A stretch of DNA of 28,323 nucleotides, taken from contig JAQGDQ010001712.1 of the NCBI GenBank assembly GCA_030141605.1, positions 1 through 28,323 of the forward strand. The letters are read 5' to 3'. The position numbers and the translations under genes are program-made. Under the pieces are notes generated by a model. That model was not told the DNA's origin. It saw only the letters and a program-made list of their open reading frames with translations, and searched no databases. Source of the stretch: Tubiluchus corallicola. Its lineage: Eukaryota; Priapulida; Priapulimorpha; Priapulimorphida; Tubiluchidae. Of this stretch, positions 11,301 through 24,000 are shown piece by piece. Each line of letters opens with the position of its first letter. Positions within the stretch are counted from its first letter, which is position 1.

Positions 11301-14300
11301 AGTGTGTGTAAGGAAAATATTCTAGGTAATGTTATCAATTTGCTGTACAAAATTAAATGCTCTATAGATTTTTCTGCAGCTACAATGGGAGCAGGCAGAT
11401 TTTGCACGCTCACACCTGTCCCAATTTCCGGTAGAAAAAATTGCTAAATTTATGCCCGGTTTACACTATTAAATTCTCATGCTATGGCCCAAAGCTATTG
11501 CATATTGTTATTGATTCTTTGTTCTACATTAAATTTGTTAAATTTGTTTTATAATTTACATTAAAAACCAGTTTCTTTGCCAACTGTATTACCTTCCTCT
11601 AGGTGATGTATTACCCATAGCTCTATGTGTTTTTTGTCGAAATAGCGTTATCAAAACCTTTAGTGTTATGTGTAATAACATGCTTGATTCAAAACATAGC
11701 ACTCACTGTTATTATGATAATTTGTTTTGTTTTTAATCATTGCAGGTGAGACAATTGCGACATTTAGTGCATATGATGGGGAACCGAAAATTGTTGAAGA
11801 GGGTGATTACCACCATTATTTTCAGCTAAGCAAGAGGGACAATAATTCATTGGAAATTATTTGCACTGAAACTTTTGGATATTTAAATGTAAGTTTATAT
11901 GATTAACACAAATTATTATATTATTTGCTCTATGAGTCAAAACTGATTGTGTTTTATAAATGTGTAATTGTTACTGTAAAGGTGACAGTACTATATGGTA
12001 CAGTACAAAATTAATTCTGTTTGCAACTTTGCACTACCAAGCTTGGCCAGGATATGTAATGTCCTGATGCTTTCAGGTCTGTTTCACACCATTTCATTTA
12101 TGCTTGCTGTGTGGACTCATTTTGTACTGTGTTATTTTGTACTGCTCTGTTTGAACATTGTAATATTCCGATACAATAAACTAGTAAAAAATATGCAAGT
12201 AACACATTATTATTTCATTTACTGTTAGCCCCTAGAAATTTTTGTTTTTTTAACTTAATCATTTTACATTTTGTATGAAAAGAGAGCTATCAATTTAATT
12301 TGTATAAGGTATGATAACTGTACAGTTTAGAGGCTAATTTTGAATTACGAAATACATTGTATAGAATAGGTTTAACCTGTTAAGTTCCCAGGTTGGGCTT
12401 CATCTGCTACCTGAATCAACAGTGTATGACGAGAAAGGTGAGACTGAAGACCAGTACGGTCATTGAATTTATATGAGTAGCAGGTCCGTGAAAAGAAGTT
12501 ACTTTTACTGTGTCAAAACAACGGTTTGGCCGTCACGTAAATTGTTATAGCAGAAATATTATGAGGCTGACCGATGGTAGCTCAAAAAAACCATATGGAC
12601 TAATATGAAAATAATAGCCGTCGCTGGATTCTGAGGTATGGAGGCGACCGTAAAGCAGTGAGGTTTTAACTGGCAATCTGACACAGATTCTCTGTTCGCC
12701 CAGTTTAGCTGAGATGCTAGCTGTACAAAATTCAGACGGACACAATTATGGACCTGTGATCCATATTTAGTGGAAGTCGTGTTCAGAATATGGAGCTCCT
12801 GTGGGGATACTTGGAGCAGGCATATGTGTTGCAATAGTAGAGAGCTCGGTGGACATTTTTATCTACCGCTGACATCTTACGAACATGTTGCTGTTGAAGT
12901 TAGAAAGAGCCTGGGAAGCTGGTAGCATAAGTGGGTAGGATCTAACCCTTTTATTTCAGTATTGTATCACATTTGGAACCTATTAAACATAATTGCTCTG
13001 AGAAATGTGTTGTTATACCTCAATTAATATGATTTTTTTTCACTGGCTTAAGGAAGTGGTAAAGTCAGTTTGTATCAACTGCTAAGCTATTATAAACATC
13101 AGTGAAAAATTCTTGAGAGTTGAACAGTAAAGCAGTGCTTGAAGTAATTTGAACTGTAATGATATCCAAAAGAATCAATCCCCGTCTAGGTGTGACCCCG
13201 TAGAGATACCTAGGCTGTTTCACCATTTTCTGGCACATTATTTTAGGCTAATAAGTATTTACATTCAAACGTTAGGCTTGCTCGGTCATGGGCGTGAATA
13301 TTTTCTTAAAATTTCCCTAGAGAATACCCCACTCATGTGAATGGGTTCATTGTGCAGACACCTACGTTGCATAAACGTGACAAACATCAGCTACCGTGAA
13401 AATTTTTTGATCTTGTACATGAGCGTTGTACTGCGTAGCATTCGACTCTTTTTACTTTTTTTGTTTTCAAATCAAGAAAATTGTCAACGAATTTTATTTA
13501 AAATCCATAAGCATAAAATTGTTTGGTCATTTGCCTTTTACTCAGTAAGTACGGACATGAAGCAGATGTAGCACCCCAGGATAGACCCTGTTTTTGTAAA
13601 GTAATATGGCATCTTGTCATGAGGTTTTGTCAGTTGACACTATTATAGTCAAACATTTTTTTATATTTTATTTATTTTATTGCAGTATGAAGGCAAAAGA
13701 AATCTGAATTTTAAAATAGACTGTCGTGATGGAGCTGGTTCTGGAGAGTTGGTAAATTCCAGTTATAATAATCCTCGTCATGTTCATAATAATAATAATA
13801 GCAACAACAACATTGACAACAATAACAGCAACAACCAGTAACTTCAATGTTAATTTTTTTACGTGCCAAATAAACAGTTTTTTCTGCTGTTTGAGATCCT
13901 TAGAAATATGATGCTTACGGAAGTTAAAAGGTTATAGAAACACCAAATAAAGATAAGGTAATTTTGCACTCTTCGCCAAAGTGAAAATTTTCGCTGTTTT
14001 TACAGTCGGTGGTTTTTTTATAAGAAAAGTGAGTGAATTTCAAAAAATAACACTTTATACTTTATCATTTGCGCCATGCCGATTTCCATCGTGATCATGA
14101 CGTAATCGTTGTGGCGCCCTGCCAGGTTCCCAGCAAACACCATTAGCAATAAACCATGCTTCTATAATACAGTATGGGCTTTATACACTGTAGTTGTTCT
14201 AGTCTTGCATGCAGAGTTTAATGTGGCTACATGCTACATTAACAGTTGCATTTCTAAGGGTGACCACAAATTTATACTTTTTCTTGATTATTTTTGTTTG

Positions 14301-14945
14301 TAAGCAAAGAATTCAAAGAATAGGCCTACATGCAAGATTTGACAAGAGCACTGACTGACTTCATTTGATTTAATTTGGCCATTTGGTGTGTTCCATTACT
14401 GTACCATTGGGAGCTTCGTCCATCCATTTTTAAAAAGCAGCATTTTTTGAAAGCTTGTACTAGCATACAATTGATTGACACCTGACCGTACTATCACCAC
14501 TATGGTTGTCAGCTTTATACATGTAAAAGGAAATATTATGTTTAGTCACTCTAAACATTTACTTTTGTAAACGATAAACAGTTCTAATACTTTAATGCAT
14601 GGGAATTTATTATTTTAATCCTGATATTGAATGATTGATCATTCCAGTTGCTGATGAGCATCATCGGCCTGCACAGCCAAGTTTTTTTTTGCTTTTCTAA
14701 GGATGTCACCGCATAATTATTCACCACTGATCACCTTTCTTCCCTATCCATTAGGCATTTAAGAGTACACTACAGAGGAAATGTTTGCATAAATGGTTTC
14801 GTAAGTTTATGTAATACATCCCGGTTCTTAAATTTTGTAAGGCATGCAAGTTTGACAGAATTTTAAATAAAACTTTCTCAATGCTTTTCACCTGTAATAA
14901 ATAACTAGTTATTATAACATAGGTTTATGGCTCCAAGCAAGCTAA

Positions 14946-15017
<72 letters not shown>

Positions 15018-18000
15018 GGAGAACTTGTACTTTATATAAAATGTTTAAAAAAACTGCCAGAATTTAGAAATGAATTATGTACCAGGTTTAACCTAGGAAT
15101 TTCAGGGTAAACTAGGAATACTAAGCGATGTAAATTTGATGATACGTTAAGGATAGTTTTTTCCAATAATATAATTATGATAATCTATCTTTTAGGTGAT
15201 TATTTCGAATGATAAAAGTGATATTGAAGTTAGACATTTTATGCAACAATTTTTATACAACAACAATAATTTGAATTGTTAAAGATACTTATCCTGCTAT
15301 AAGTTTGTTTGTCGCAATGATTCACAAATAAGTAATGTGCGACAGATAAACATATTACTGTAATAAAAACGCTTATTCGTGCGAGCTGCACGTGACCGGG
15401 AAAAGTAACACTAAAAATACGGTACAGTGTATTCGACGTCCATGCGTCAGTATCAAACTGTGTATGGGGTCTCTATAGTTGTCAGTATGATGCAGCATGA
15501 AGATAGCCGTTATTGGCCGGTGAAAGTACAAGAAAATGATTCGGCGTCTGACAAGCTTATAATATTAAATAATTTTTTTATCCACTTTTTGCTTAATTAC
15601 TATAAATGAATAAAAAAGCAAGGTGAAGTGACTTTATAAAGGTTAAGCGATAGGCATAAATATTTGCCAAATTCAATACAATAAGTGTATTCCTAGAATA
15701 ACATCGATACGTTAATGATAAAAACAAATTTTTCGTATCAATACTGTAATCAGTAATTATCGATACATACCGTTATCGTTAACATCCCTAATCAAAATGT
15801 TTGACTTAAAATGTTGTGCCAAAAGATCAAATCAAATAGTGAATCTTCTAGCAGTGATTAATTAAGGTATCTAGACAGTGCATTTTCCAAGCTGTATAAT
15901 ATATATATAAAAGTTAACATAGCATGATAAAAGGTGATATTGCATGAGGTGGCACTTTATATTCCTGATTATTAGTACTACTGTTTAAAGCCAATGCATG
16001 TAATTTATTTATAGACAGACGTCACAGTTACCATTGTGGATGAGAACATTAATCCTCCATTGTTCAGTGAAGACTCGTATGCTGTTTCTGTATCAGAGGT
16101 AATGTTATTCATTTTAATAACTAATAATAATTTTTTAGCGTTGTGTGAGAAAATCTCTTATTGCACTTTGTAGAACTGCCAGTAATAGTCAGCCTTAGGC
16201 ATAAGAGATTAAGCATCTAGCACAGTTTTAAAGTTACTGAAATAAAAAAGGTCATGTAGACAGAATTTGAAGGTGAAAGTAAGAAATTTGACAGGGTAAT
16301 ATTTATTTGCTGCTGATCAAACAGTGGAATTTGTTTTATGATTTTTGTGTTGTTTGTAAATCAATCTCACTTTTCTAGTTTGCATTAACTGATGTTGTGC
16401 TATACTTTATTTATTGAAGTCTTTCTAAATTTATTTTTTAAAGAATTTATAAATCCTCGCTAATTAATACACGAAACGATGCAGTATCCTTTTATAATAA
16501 AGGCTTCTTTTGTGCTTTTTACTTCATAGTGGCCCTTTTTTAATGTTTTTTTCAGAATGGTTGAATTTTTTCTGCCAGAAAGGCAAATTTCTGGCATGTG
16601 GGCACGATTTATGTCGTTCTCCCGTATTTGATAGATTCTAACCAGATCTAGCTTAATTTGTGTAGGCAAGTATGCACCAGTACACGATACATGAAGGAAA
16701 TTTTAGATACTTTCAATAATACAGGAAAAAAGCAAACAAAACTTTTGAAAAACTAACAGTGATGGAAACTTATGACAGTGTATTAAATAATTGACAAGAA
16801 ATGAAATTTGAATATTTTTTACTTGCATCGTTGACTCTAAGATGCCATAACATACAGCTAACATGTGGTGTCATCTGGTGGCTAAACACATTGCGAGGTG
16901 GATACATACAACACATAATATTTTTAAAGAAAAAAAATCAACGCTTTAAGAAATGCTGATGCAATAATTGTAAGGGAAAAATCGTCAAACAATTTACTGA
17001 CTTACACGTTTTGTGGTTCTGATTGCTGGATGTTAATCTGTCAAATAACCACTAAGTGAAAGTTTATTGGGCCTAAATATGCAATAATAGTGTTACATGG
17101 CACAGAAACACTTTTCTCAAGAAAGATGATTTGACAAAGTTGAATTTGCTTACTGACAATTGATAATAAACTGAAAATTGCCTGGTAATTTTTCGCAGAT
17201 ATTTGCAAACATACAAACTATGTGTAAGTATTCTTAAGATAAAAAAGTTTCCAACAGCAGATTGCAATTGTTCATGGAAAGAAGCAGCTACCAAAGCCTT
17301 AACAATGGGCAGGCTTACTTTTGCTAATATGCTTAGCATGACCTCAATCTTGGCACGTATGAATTGCACAAATGATTTAAATTTCCTTTATCAAAATAGA
17401 TAAAGTATATATTTCACAGAATAAATGTAGATATAGAATAAAATTTCATTTTCTACATGGAGCACATTAAATTGTATACACAATGTTTCCATAATAGTCT
17501 ATGACATATTATCAGAGTTAAAACATAAGCTAGAACACAATACCTTAGAAGTAAACATAAATATAAACTGGCAAAAGTACTAAATTGGAAAGGTTAAATA
17601 CAAATTAAACAGAATTAGGCAAAAATACTAAATTATAAGGTAGATGAGAAAAAAGTAGGTGTCAAAACACTGGTATCCACTGTGACCACTCAGTTAATAT
17701 TTCTTGCCCTTTCTTTTGTCAACTTACTAGTTATTTTGAATTTTAACTTTTTGCTTTGTTTCTTTTATGATTACTAATAAATTTGTGCATTATGCGAACG
17801 TGGAAATGTCCACTTATTTTGCGTAAGTCAAAGACGTGGGCATTACAGCAGATTTGAACTTGAGCATCTTCCTATGTTTTTTATTGAACCAATACTTCAC
17901 CAAGTGCATTAGCTTTTAGCTTTTTTCGCAATTAGGACCCCATTTTAGCTTAGCTAAGCTTTTTCGCAATGTACACATTATTGGGGTTTGTGAGATACAG

Positions 18001-21000
18001 TATTTACATTATTGGGGTTTGTGAGATGCAGTGTTTTGATTTGCAATGCTGGGCCGTCAGTTCTGGGGTCTGTTTTGGAAATTTCCAAAATTTATTTGTT
18101 TTTATTTCTTTTAGTTGAGCTTGCCAGAGAGTGTAATATTTCGTGATATACGTGCTACAGACAAAGACACAAGCACTAATAATAATGCTATAACATTTTC
18201 GTTGACTGTAAGTATATTAGTTTGTGGATTTTCGACATTTTTTGCAAAGTTTTGCACTGTCTCTCTATTTACTTTTCTAATTTGTCTTTACAATTACATT
18301 TAGAAATTTTTTCTGTACTAGTAGCTAAAAACAAGGCTTGAGTGGAAACTTAAGGTAAGGGGCTGCTGTATATAATGGAGAAGTGATAAAAGTTCTTGGC
18401 TACAGGTTCAACAAAGTAGAACTGTTTAACTAATTTGGTAGTTGTAATCATGGCATTCCTTGTTGGTAGGATTATGAACTAAGGCTTTTGAGTACAGAGT
18501 TTTCCTAGAGGTTTGTGTGTATCTGTTTGTGAATATAAAATTTCCTGCAAAATCGTACTAAAATCACTAACACTAAATCACTGTAAATGTAATAGTTCTG
18601 TGCATTGTAAACACAGCACAGGCATTTCACTTGTTCAATATGTCTTTAGACACTTCTGTAAGATACGTTTCTTCTTTTAAGATTGAAAAAGAAGGGTGCC
18701 AAAGCTATGAATAATTTAACCGGCTACATTTACTGGATATTTTTACCAGCATAAAATCACAAAGAAGAGGGCTTTCAAATCAGTTGTGGAGGTTTTATAA
18801 CTGATTTTGAAAATTGTAACTTATCCATAGGCCACAGAAATGTTTCTTAAGTATGGTTGGGACAACTGGATTTTGCAGGAGCATTCTAGAAGTATAATTA
18901 TGCCACTGGCTAATTCTTTGTGTGTGTAGCTTTGAGGTTTTTCTTCTGGAGAAATTCTTGTGTGTATGTATGCAGCACCCTCTCTTTTTCATCTTTCTCT
19001 CTTCTCCTCTTGTTCTCTCTTCTTTTTAAGTTATCCTTCCCACCTTGCTATTGCCTTCTTGTTCTCCTTGTCTTTTCCCATCTCTTCCCTTTTTCTGCAT
19101 CCTACTTGTACATATATACACACGTGTGTATACCTTTCTCTTTCTTTCTATCACCTGTAAGCTTGATCATTCAAAAATTGATACAAGCCTTTCTTTAAAC
19201 GTTTTGCAGGATGATAAAGACGGTTTATTCGCAATACAAACGATAATGAATAGTGATGGAGATTTCAGCGGACATGTTATTATGAAGAAATATTTAGAAT
19301 ATAACTTTCTTGGTGATGTCTATGATCTAGTCGTTAAAGCCTCGGTATTTAACCTATTTTACGTTTTTCTAATGTCTTAATTATATAAACAGTTTGATAG
19401 TTTGAGTGGTTTCTTGGGCAGTAAGCTTTCGTATTGTCACATTGTCACATAATAGAATATATTTAAGGTTGTAGGTCAGTATGAGCTACAGTGTTAGCAA
19501 AGTTTTACAGCAAGTTGTATGCAACAGTTTATATTAAGTTTTCCATTTCAACAACTGTTATTATTATTATTTCTCTTTAACGATCTACTGAATTTTTTCG
19601 ACATCTTACTCTTGTTCACAGAATTGTTGCCTGGGTTTTATTACCTTATTTTTGTGTTCCACTGAAAATTTTTCTGTTATGGCTTTTTTGTTATTATACT
19701 GAAATAATTCTGTTTGAAAACACCAAGAGTTTTAATTACAATCGTGTGTTTATCCATTGCGCACTTCAGTGTAATATGACTGTGAGATTTTACCTAAAAT
19801 GCATTTATTCATTTTAAGATGTGACTTTGGTATGCTGAAAATACAATATTCAGGTTCATTTAATGCTAACTGCTATTTTTTCAGGTTTTAATAATAAACA
19901 AGCTAAGTATGTTTTTCTCATTAAAGGACTCACTGAGTTCTCTGTAATTGTAAATGGCTGCACTATGTCTTTATTTTAGGATAGAGTTCATGCCACAACT
20001 GCAAACTTGACCATTAATGTGATTGATGAAGACAATTTACCACCGACGTTTTCTCAGGATGTTTACACAACTGAGTTTGATGAGGTGTGCACGTATATCT
20101 TTTTATCTCATTTGCAGTGCAGTTGGGTGACTGACAGATTTTTGGATTTTGTGAATACTTGTATCATTGATAGAATATTGGGCACCGTATATGACAAATT
20201 TTAGATTTTAGGCAACTGTCATTCAACAAAAGAGTTAGACGTTTATGAAAAAGATCAACACGAAAGAAAAAGATTAAACATCTCCATGTTCTGTCATAGG
20301 ACGCCTTTTGGGAAACTTTTTTGGTTCCACATTTATTGTTGTGGCATTTGCATTACACCTGTTTTTGCAACAGTGGGCCATATGGAGCGATCTCACAACA
20401 TTTTATCAACATTGAGTAGCATGCTGCATGACATGTCAAGGTATCAGTACGTTTGCCAAAACATTTAAGTTATTATTGTTGGGCTGTGAAATTAATAAGA
20501 GAAAGGGGGTGTTAAAAGTGTGCAACCAATATGGCAATAATAAAATATGTCTTGTTGCAGGTATTTTTTTTTAAACTATATCAATTTTAACATACCGTAT
20601 ATACTCGCATATAAGCCTACATCGCATATAAGCCGACCCCCTAAAACTGCTTTAAAATGGCCAGTTTTTGCAAAAACTCGTATATAAGCCGACCATCAAC
20701 TTGTCTAATTTTTGGTTCATAGAAATTTTTTACTATAAAGATGTAAAATGCTTACTTTTATGTTACATACTAGAAGAAATAGAAAAAATTATACATTTTG
20801 ATATGAATAAAGAAGAAAATATTTTGTTTTCTATTTATTCACAAAAAATTATAACATTTCTGTTTATAATTTAACGTAGTGTTCTTAAAAATAATTAGAA
20901 ACCTTCAAAATCATTGTCACTACCACCCTCATCGTCTGACTCACCAAACAGCTTTCTCCCTTCCTCTTTTGTGTACTGAACATTGTCATCATCCCACAGT

Positions 21001-24000
21001 ACCTCGTCTGCATCATCTTCGCTGTCTGAGGCTGTTTCCTGAGTCTCCTCCTGCCACAGGTAGTCGTCTTCAGTGCCATCTAATTTGTTGCTGATACTAC
21101 ATTTCAGAAATGACTTTTGTACCATTTCTGCAGGAATCTCATCCCATGCCGTCTTCACCCACGACACAACTGTACTTAAGGAAGGTCGCTTGAAATTGCC
21201 TTTAGCAGTCAACTCAGCTTTGCCTTCCGCCATCCATAGTGTCCACAGGTTTCTCATCTTTGTCTTGAATGGCTTGTTTAGGCTCACATCCAGAGGTTGC
21301 AGCATGCCAGTCAAGCCTCCGGGTATGACCGCTTGAGTTGTCTTTTCCTCCTTGAGCTTCCTCTTTACCTTCTCTGTTAGATGGGCCTTGAATTGGTCCC
21401 AGACTAGCAGAGAATGTTTCTTCAACTGGCCTCCGTTTCTCCTCACCCACACTTTATCGAGCCATTTCTTCACTCCTTCATCCATCCATCCTTTTGGGTG
21501 TTGATGGATGATCACACCACTGGGGAATTTATCCTTTGGGGGAGTCTTTCTCTTGAATATTACCATTAAAGGTAATTTCCCTCCATCTGCTGTACAGGCC
21601 AATACCACGGTGAAATGAGTCTTCTCATGCCCAGTCGTCTTGATCAGTACAGTTTTTTCACCTTTTTTGTTGAGTGTAATTGTGCTGGGCATGTCAAAAC
21701 ACATGGGTGTCTCATCCATGTTGCCAATTCTGCAGAGAGGGAAGTCACCAGCCTTTCTTTGATCAATAACATACTTTTGAAAACCCAAAAGTTTATGTTC
21801 ATATTGTGATGGCAATTTTTGTGCAATTTTCGTTCTCTGTCTCAAACTTATAGAGTGTCTGTTCAGAAAACGTGTACACCAACCTGTGGAAGCAGTGAAC
21901 CCTTCATATTTATTGGCTTGTGCAATCTTGAGGGCTTGCAAACGAACACTTAGCCGAGATACTCCATATCCATTTTTTCTCTGGGCTTCAAACCACTCGA
22001 AGATCTCCTTCTCCATTTCTGGGTACTGTCCATGTTTTGATCCCCTGTTCGCACGTTTGGCCTTAGGTGCAATATCCAGTGATGTATCCTTTTTCCATCG
22101 TCTGACATTGCTTTCATCTACACCAAACTTTCTTGCTGCCTCCAGGTTGCTTGTTTCTTCAGCAGCCTTTATCACTTTTAGCTTGAAGTCAGCAGTATAG
22201 GACATACGTTTTCTTTTTTCTCCAGGCATGGTGTATTGCACAAATAAACGCGTGCTCACGTTTGCCTCATCGGTTTGCTGTTCCTCTATAAGCCACGTGA
22301 CCCTCGTCTCCCCACGCGCTGCATACCAATTGGCTGATGACGTCAGCTTCACCACTAGCTGTAGCTTTATTACGGCTCGCAACTGGTGACACACAGTGGT
22401 GTATTGCTAAATAAAAAGTAGGTGGGCGGCTAGCGTCTGTCCTTGTGTTCATTTTGTTTCATGCGCATATAAGCCGACCCCCTGATTTCAGTATTGTATT
22501 TTATAGTTCTAAATTCGGCTTATATGCGAGTATATACGGTAAGTTAATTACGAGATATGATTAATTAGTAAACCATTTTATTGTCTTTGGCCAGGAACTT
22601 TTCATTGACCAGGAACTTTTATATTACAGCATGGTGACAATTAGGAATGGCAATGACATTTATTTTATTTCAACGTACAGAGTACTCCAAGTTTACACTT
22701 GTCACCTAAAATATTTTTACATAATACTGTATCTTAGTTAAGAAAAGGAAATACATTTTATTGATAATGAAGTTGTACTGATATCATCTTTTTCGGGTTA
22801 TTAGTTGGAAAGCTCTTTTTTACCAAGTTGCAGTTTTTTATTATATAGAAGAAAAAGTAATACACTTTATTGTTTTAGGGTGCTAATGTTAACATTACAT
22901 TTGACGAACCAATATTTGCCTATGATATGGATCAGGGTATTGATGGAGCAGTTAAATATGAAATTGTGCATAGTAAGTATAGCAGTTAAAACTTATTGAC
23001 TAGTAAATTGACTTAATTTTAATAGGTATATTTGAAATTGAACAACATTGTTTAATGCTTTTTCACTGCAACACTTTCTTTTTTTATACAATATCTAGTA
23101 GCAGTTAGATACTAAACAAACCCTTATGTTATATGCTTTAGAAATCATTAGAACATCAAAACAGTGAAATTTAAGTTGTTAGAATATAAGTAGAATACAG
23201 CTTAAAAATTTCTACGTATATTCTGCTAACTTAAATTTCGCTATTGGTTTTATAATAATTTTTTGTGCCCTTGGTCATGTATGTAATGATTATTTCTTTT
23301 GGCCTAATTTTTAGTATTGACAATAACATTTGTATGGAAATGATTTTCTGAACTCACTAAACAGGCTGTTTATACCTAGAGGCCTGTTCTTTCATGTAAA
23401 AAATTGTTTTTCTCATTCTGACAAAAGCAAAATTTGCTGCGTTTACATTATCACTGATAGTAGCTGCATCATATTAAAAGCTCTATCCGATCACGTCCAT
23501 AGTGCGATTGTTTGGCGATCTATTCTATTCCCCATATCGTGGTAGTGACTTTGAACATGTTTAAGATTTTTCTGCGACCATGAATACCTCCAAGATTATA
23601 AAGCGACCCCTGCTTTTTGAAGTATGTTGTTACTAAGATCTAGAGGAATCTCACTGGAGCCAGACGATACTTGGCCAGTTTTTAAGATTGCTGAGAGGTC
23701 TTCCATTACCGACTGTTGGTGTTTCCTGCACAGAAATTAATATGTGTTTTGTTATTTTCTGCATTGTTCTGCATCTTTCTAGCATTTCACTCCCACTAGG
23801 GGAGAACATATATCAGTTTGTTATAACTGTCTGTTTCAAACCTAGTCATATGTTACATCTTCAGTAAATTATGTTTAAACTAAAAGCATCTGTGTCTACT
23901 AAGAATTAGTTAACATAGAAGTATTGTTGCTGTTGCTGACACCATTAAAAATTCATTGAAGCCATGCTGTGAAAAATCGATCATATGAAAAATCAGCCCA

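Larger units (their letters stand above)
9307..11745 (+). other. Intron 2 (2439 bp)
   Basis: Phase 1 GT-AG intron. It contains the imperfect foldback at 10439-10602 and a weak tRNA-like box near 10950-11000. The stretches at about 9590-9660 and 10660-10740 share scattered phrases (ataccattgtctgtacccct versus ataccactgtcagttcccct), suggesting that 9560-10760 is a decayed interspersed repeat. No gene is seen. Confidence 0.7.
13752..16014 (+). other. Intron 4 (2263 bp)
   Basis: Phase 0 GT-AG intron carrying the ATA/ACA trinucleotide repeat (13786), the TA microsatellite (14949) and a possible transposon end near 15700-15793. Otherwise no gene or RNA is recognised. Confidence 0.7.
16099..18114 (+). 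other. Intron 5 (2016 bp)
   Basis: Phase 0 GT-AG intron. It includes a tRNA-like sequence near 17863-17935, a 14-bp palindrome and a 31-bp tandem duplication close to its 3' end. The sequence around 16855-16885 shares a core (acatgtggtgtcatctggtg) with 28008-28038. No gene is seen. Confidence 0.7.
20595..22539 (-). mobile_element. Complete pogo-type Tc1/mariner-superfamily transposon
   Basis: The element is 1945 bp, with perfect 23-bp terminal inverted repeats at 20595-20617 and 22517-22539 starting CCGTATATACTCGC. TA dinucleotides at 20593-20594 and 22540-22541 are the target-site duplication typical of Tc1/mariner elements. It contains one transposase gene on the minus strand and extra subterminal motifs. 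It sits antisense in a cadherin intron. Identical ends and an uninterrupted transposase suggest a young, possibly still autonomous, insertion; activity cannot be judged from sequence. Confidence 0.97.
20085..22878 (+). other. Intron 8 (2794 bp), hosts the pogo-like transposon
   Basis: Phase 0 GT-AG intron; about 850 bp without the 1945-bp transposon. The non-transposon part is AT-rich with a tandem ccaggaacttttcattg-type duplication near 22590-22622 just downstream of the element. Confidence 0.85.

Noticed and set aside
12545-12834. Overlapping minus-strand open frames in intron 3
   Set aside because: No recognisable domain; the two frames overlap out of register, as expected from a slightly less AT-rich patch.
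18920-19380. Overlapping Ser/Leu/Phe-rich open frames before and across exon 7
   Set aside because: They come from the CT-rich stretch; only the 19210-19344 portion has cadherin sequence with proper splice sites.
20007-20204. Separate small gene around exon 8
   Set aside because: It is exon 8 read through its donor into intron 8, not an independent gene.
22230-22394. N-terminal extension of the transposase frame (55 codons)
   Set aside because: The ATG at 22229 has the better context and starts the conserved HTH; the extension resembles no known transposase sequence.
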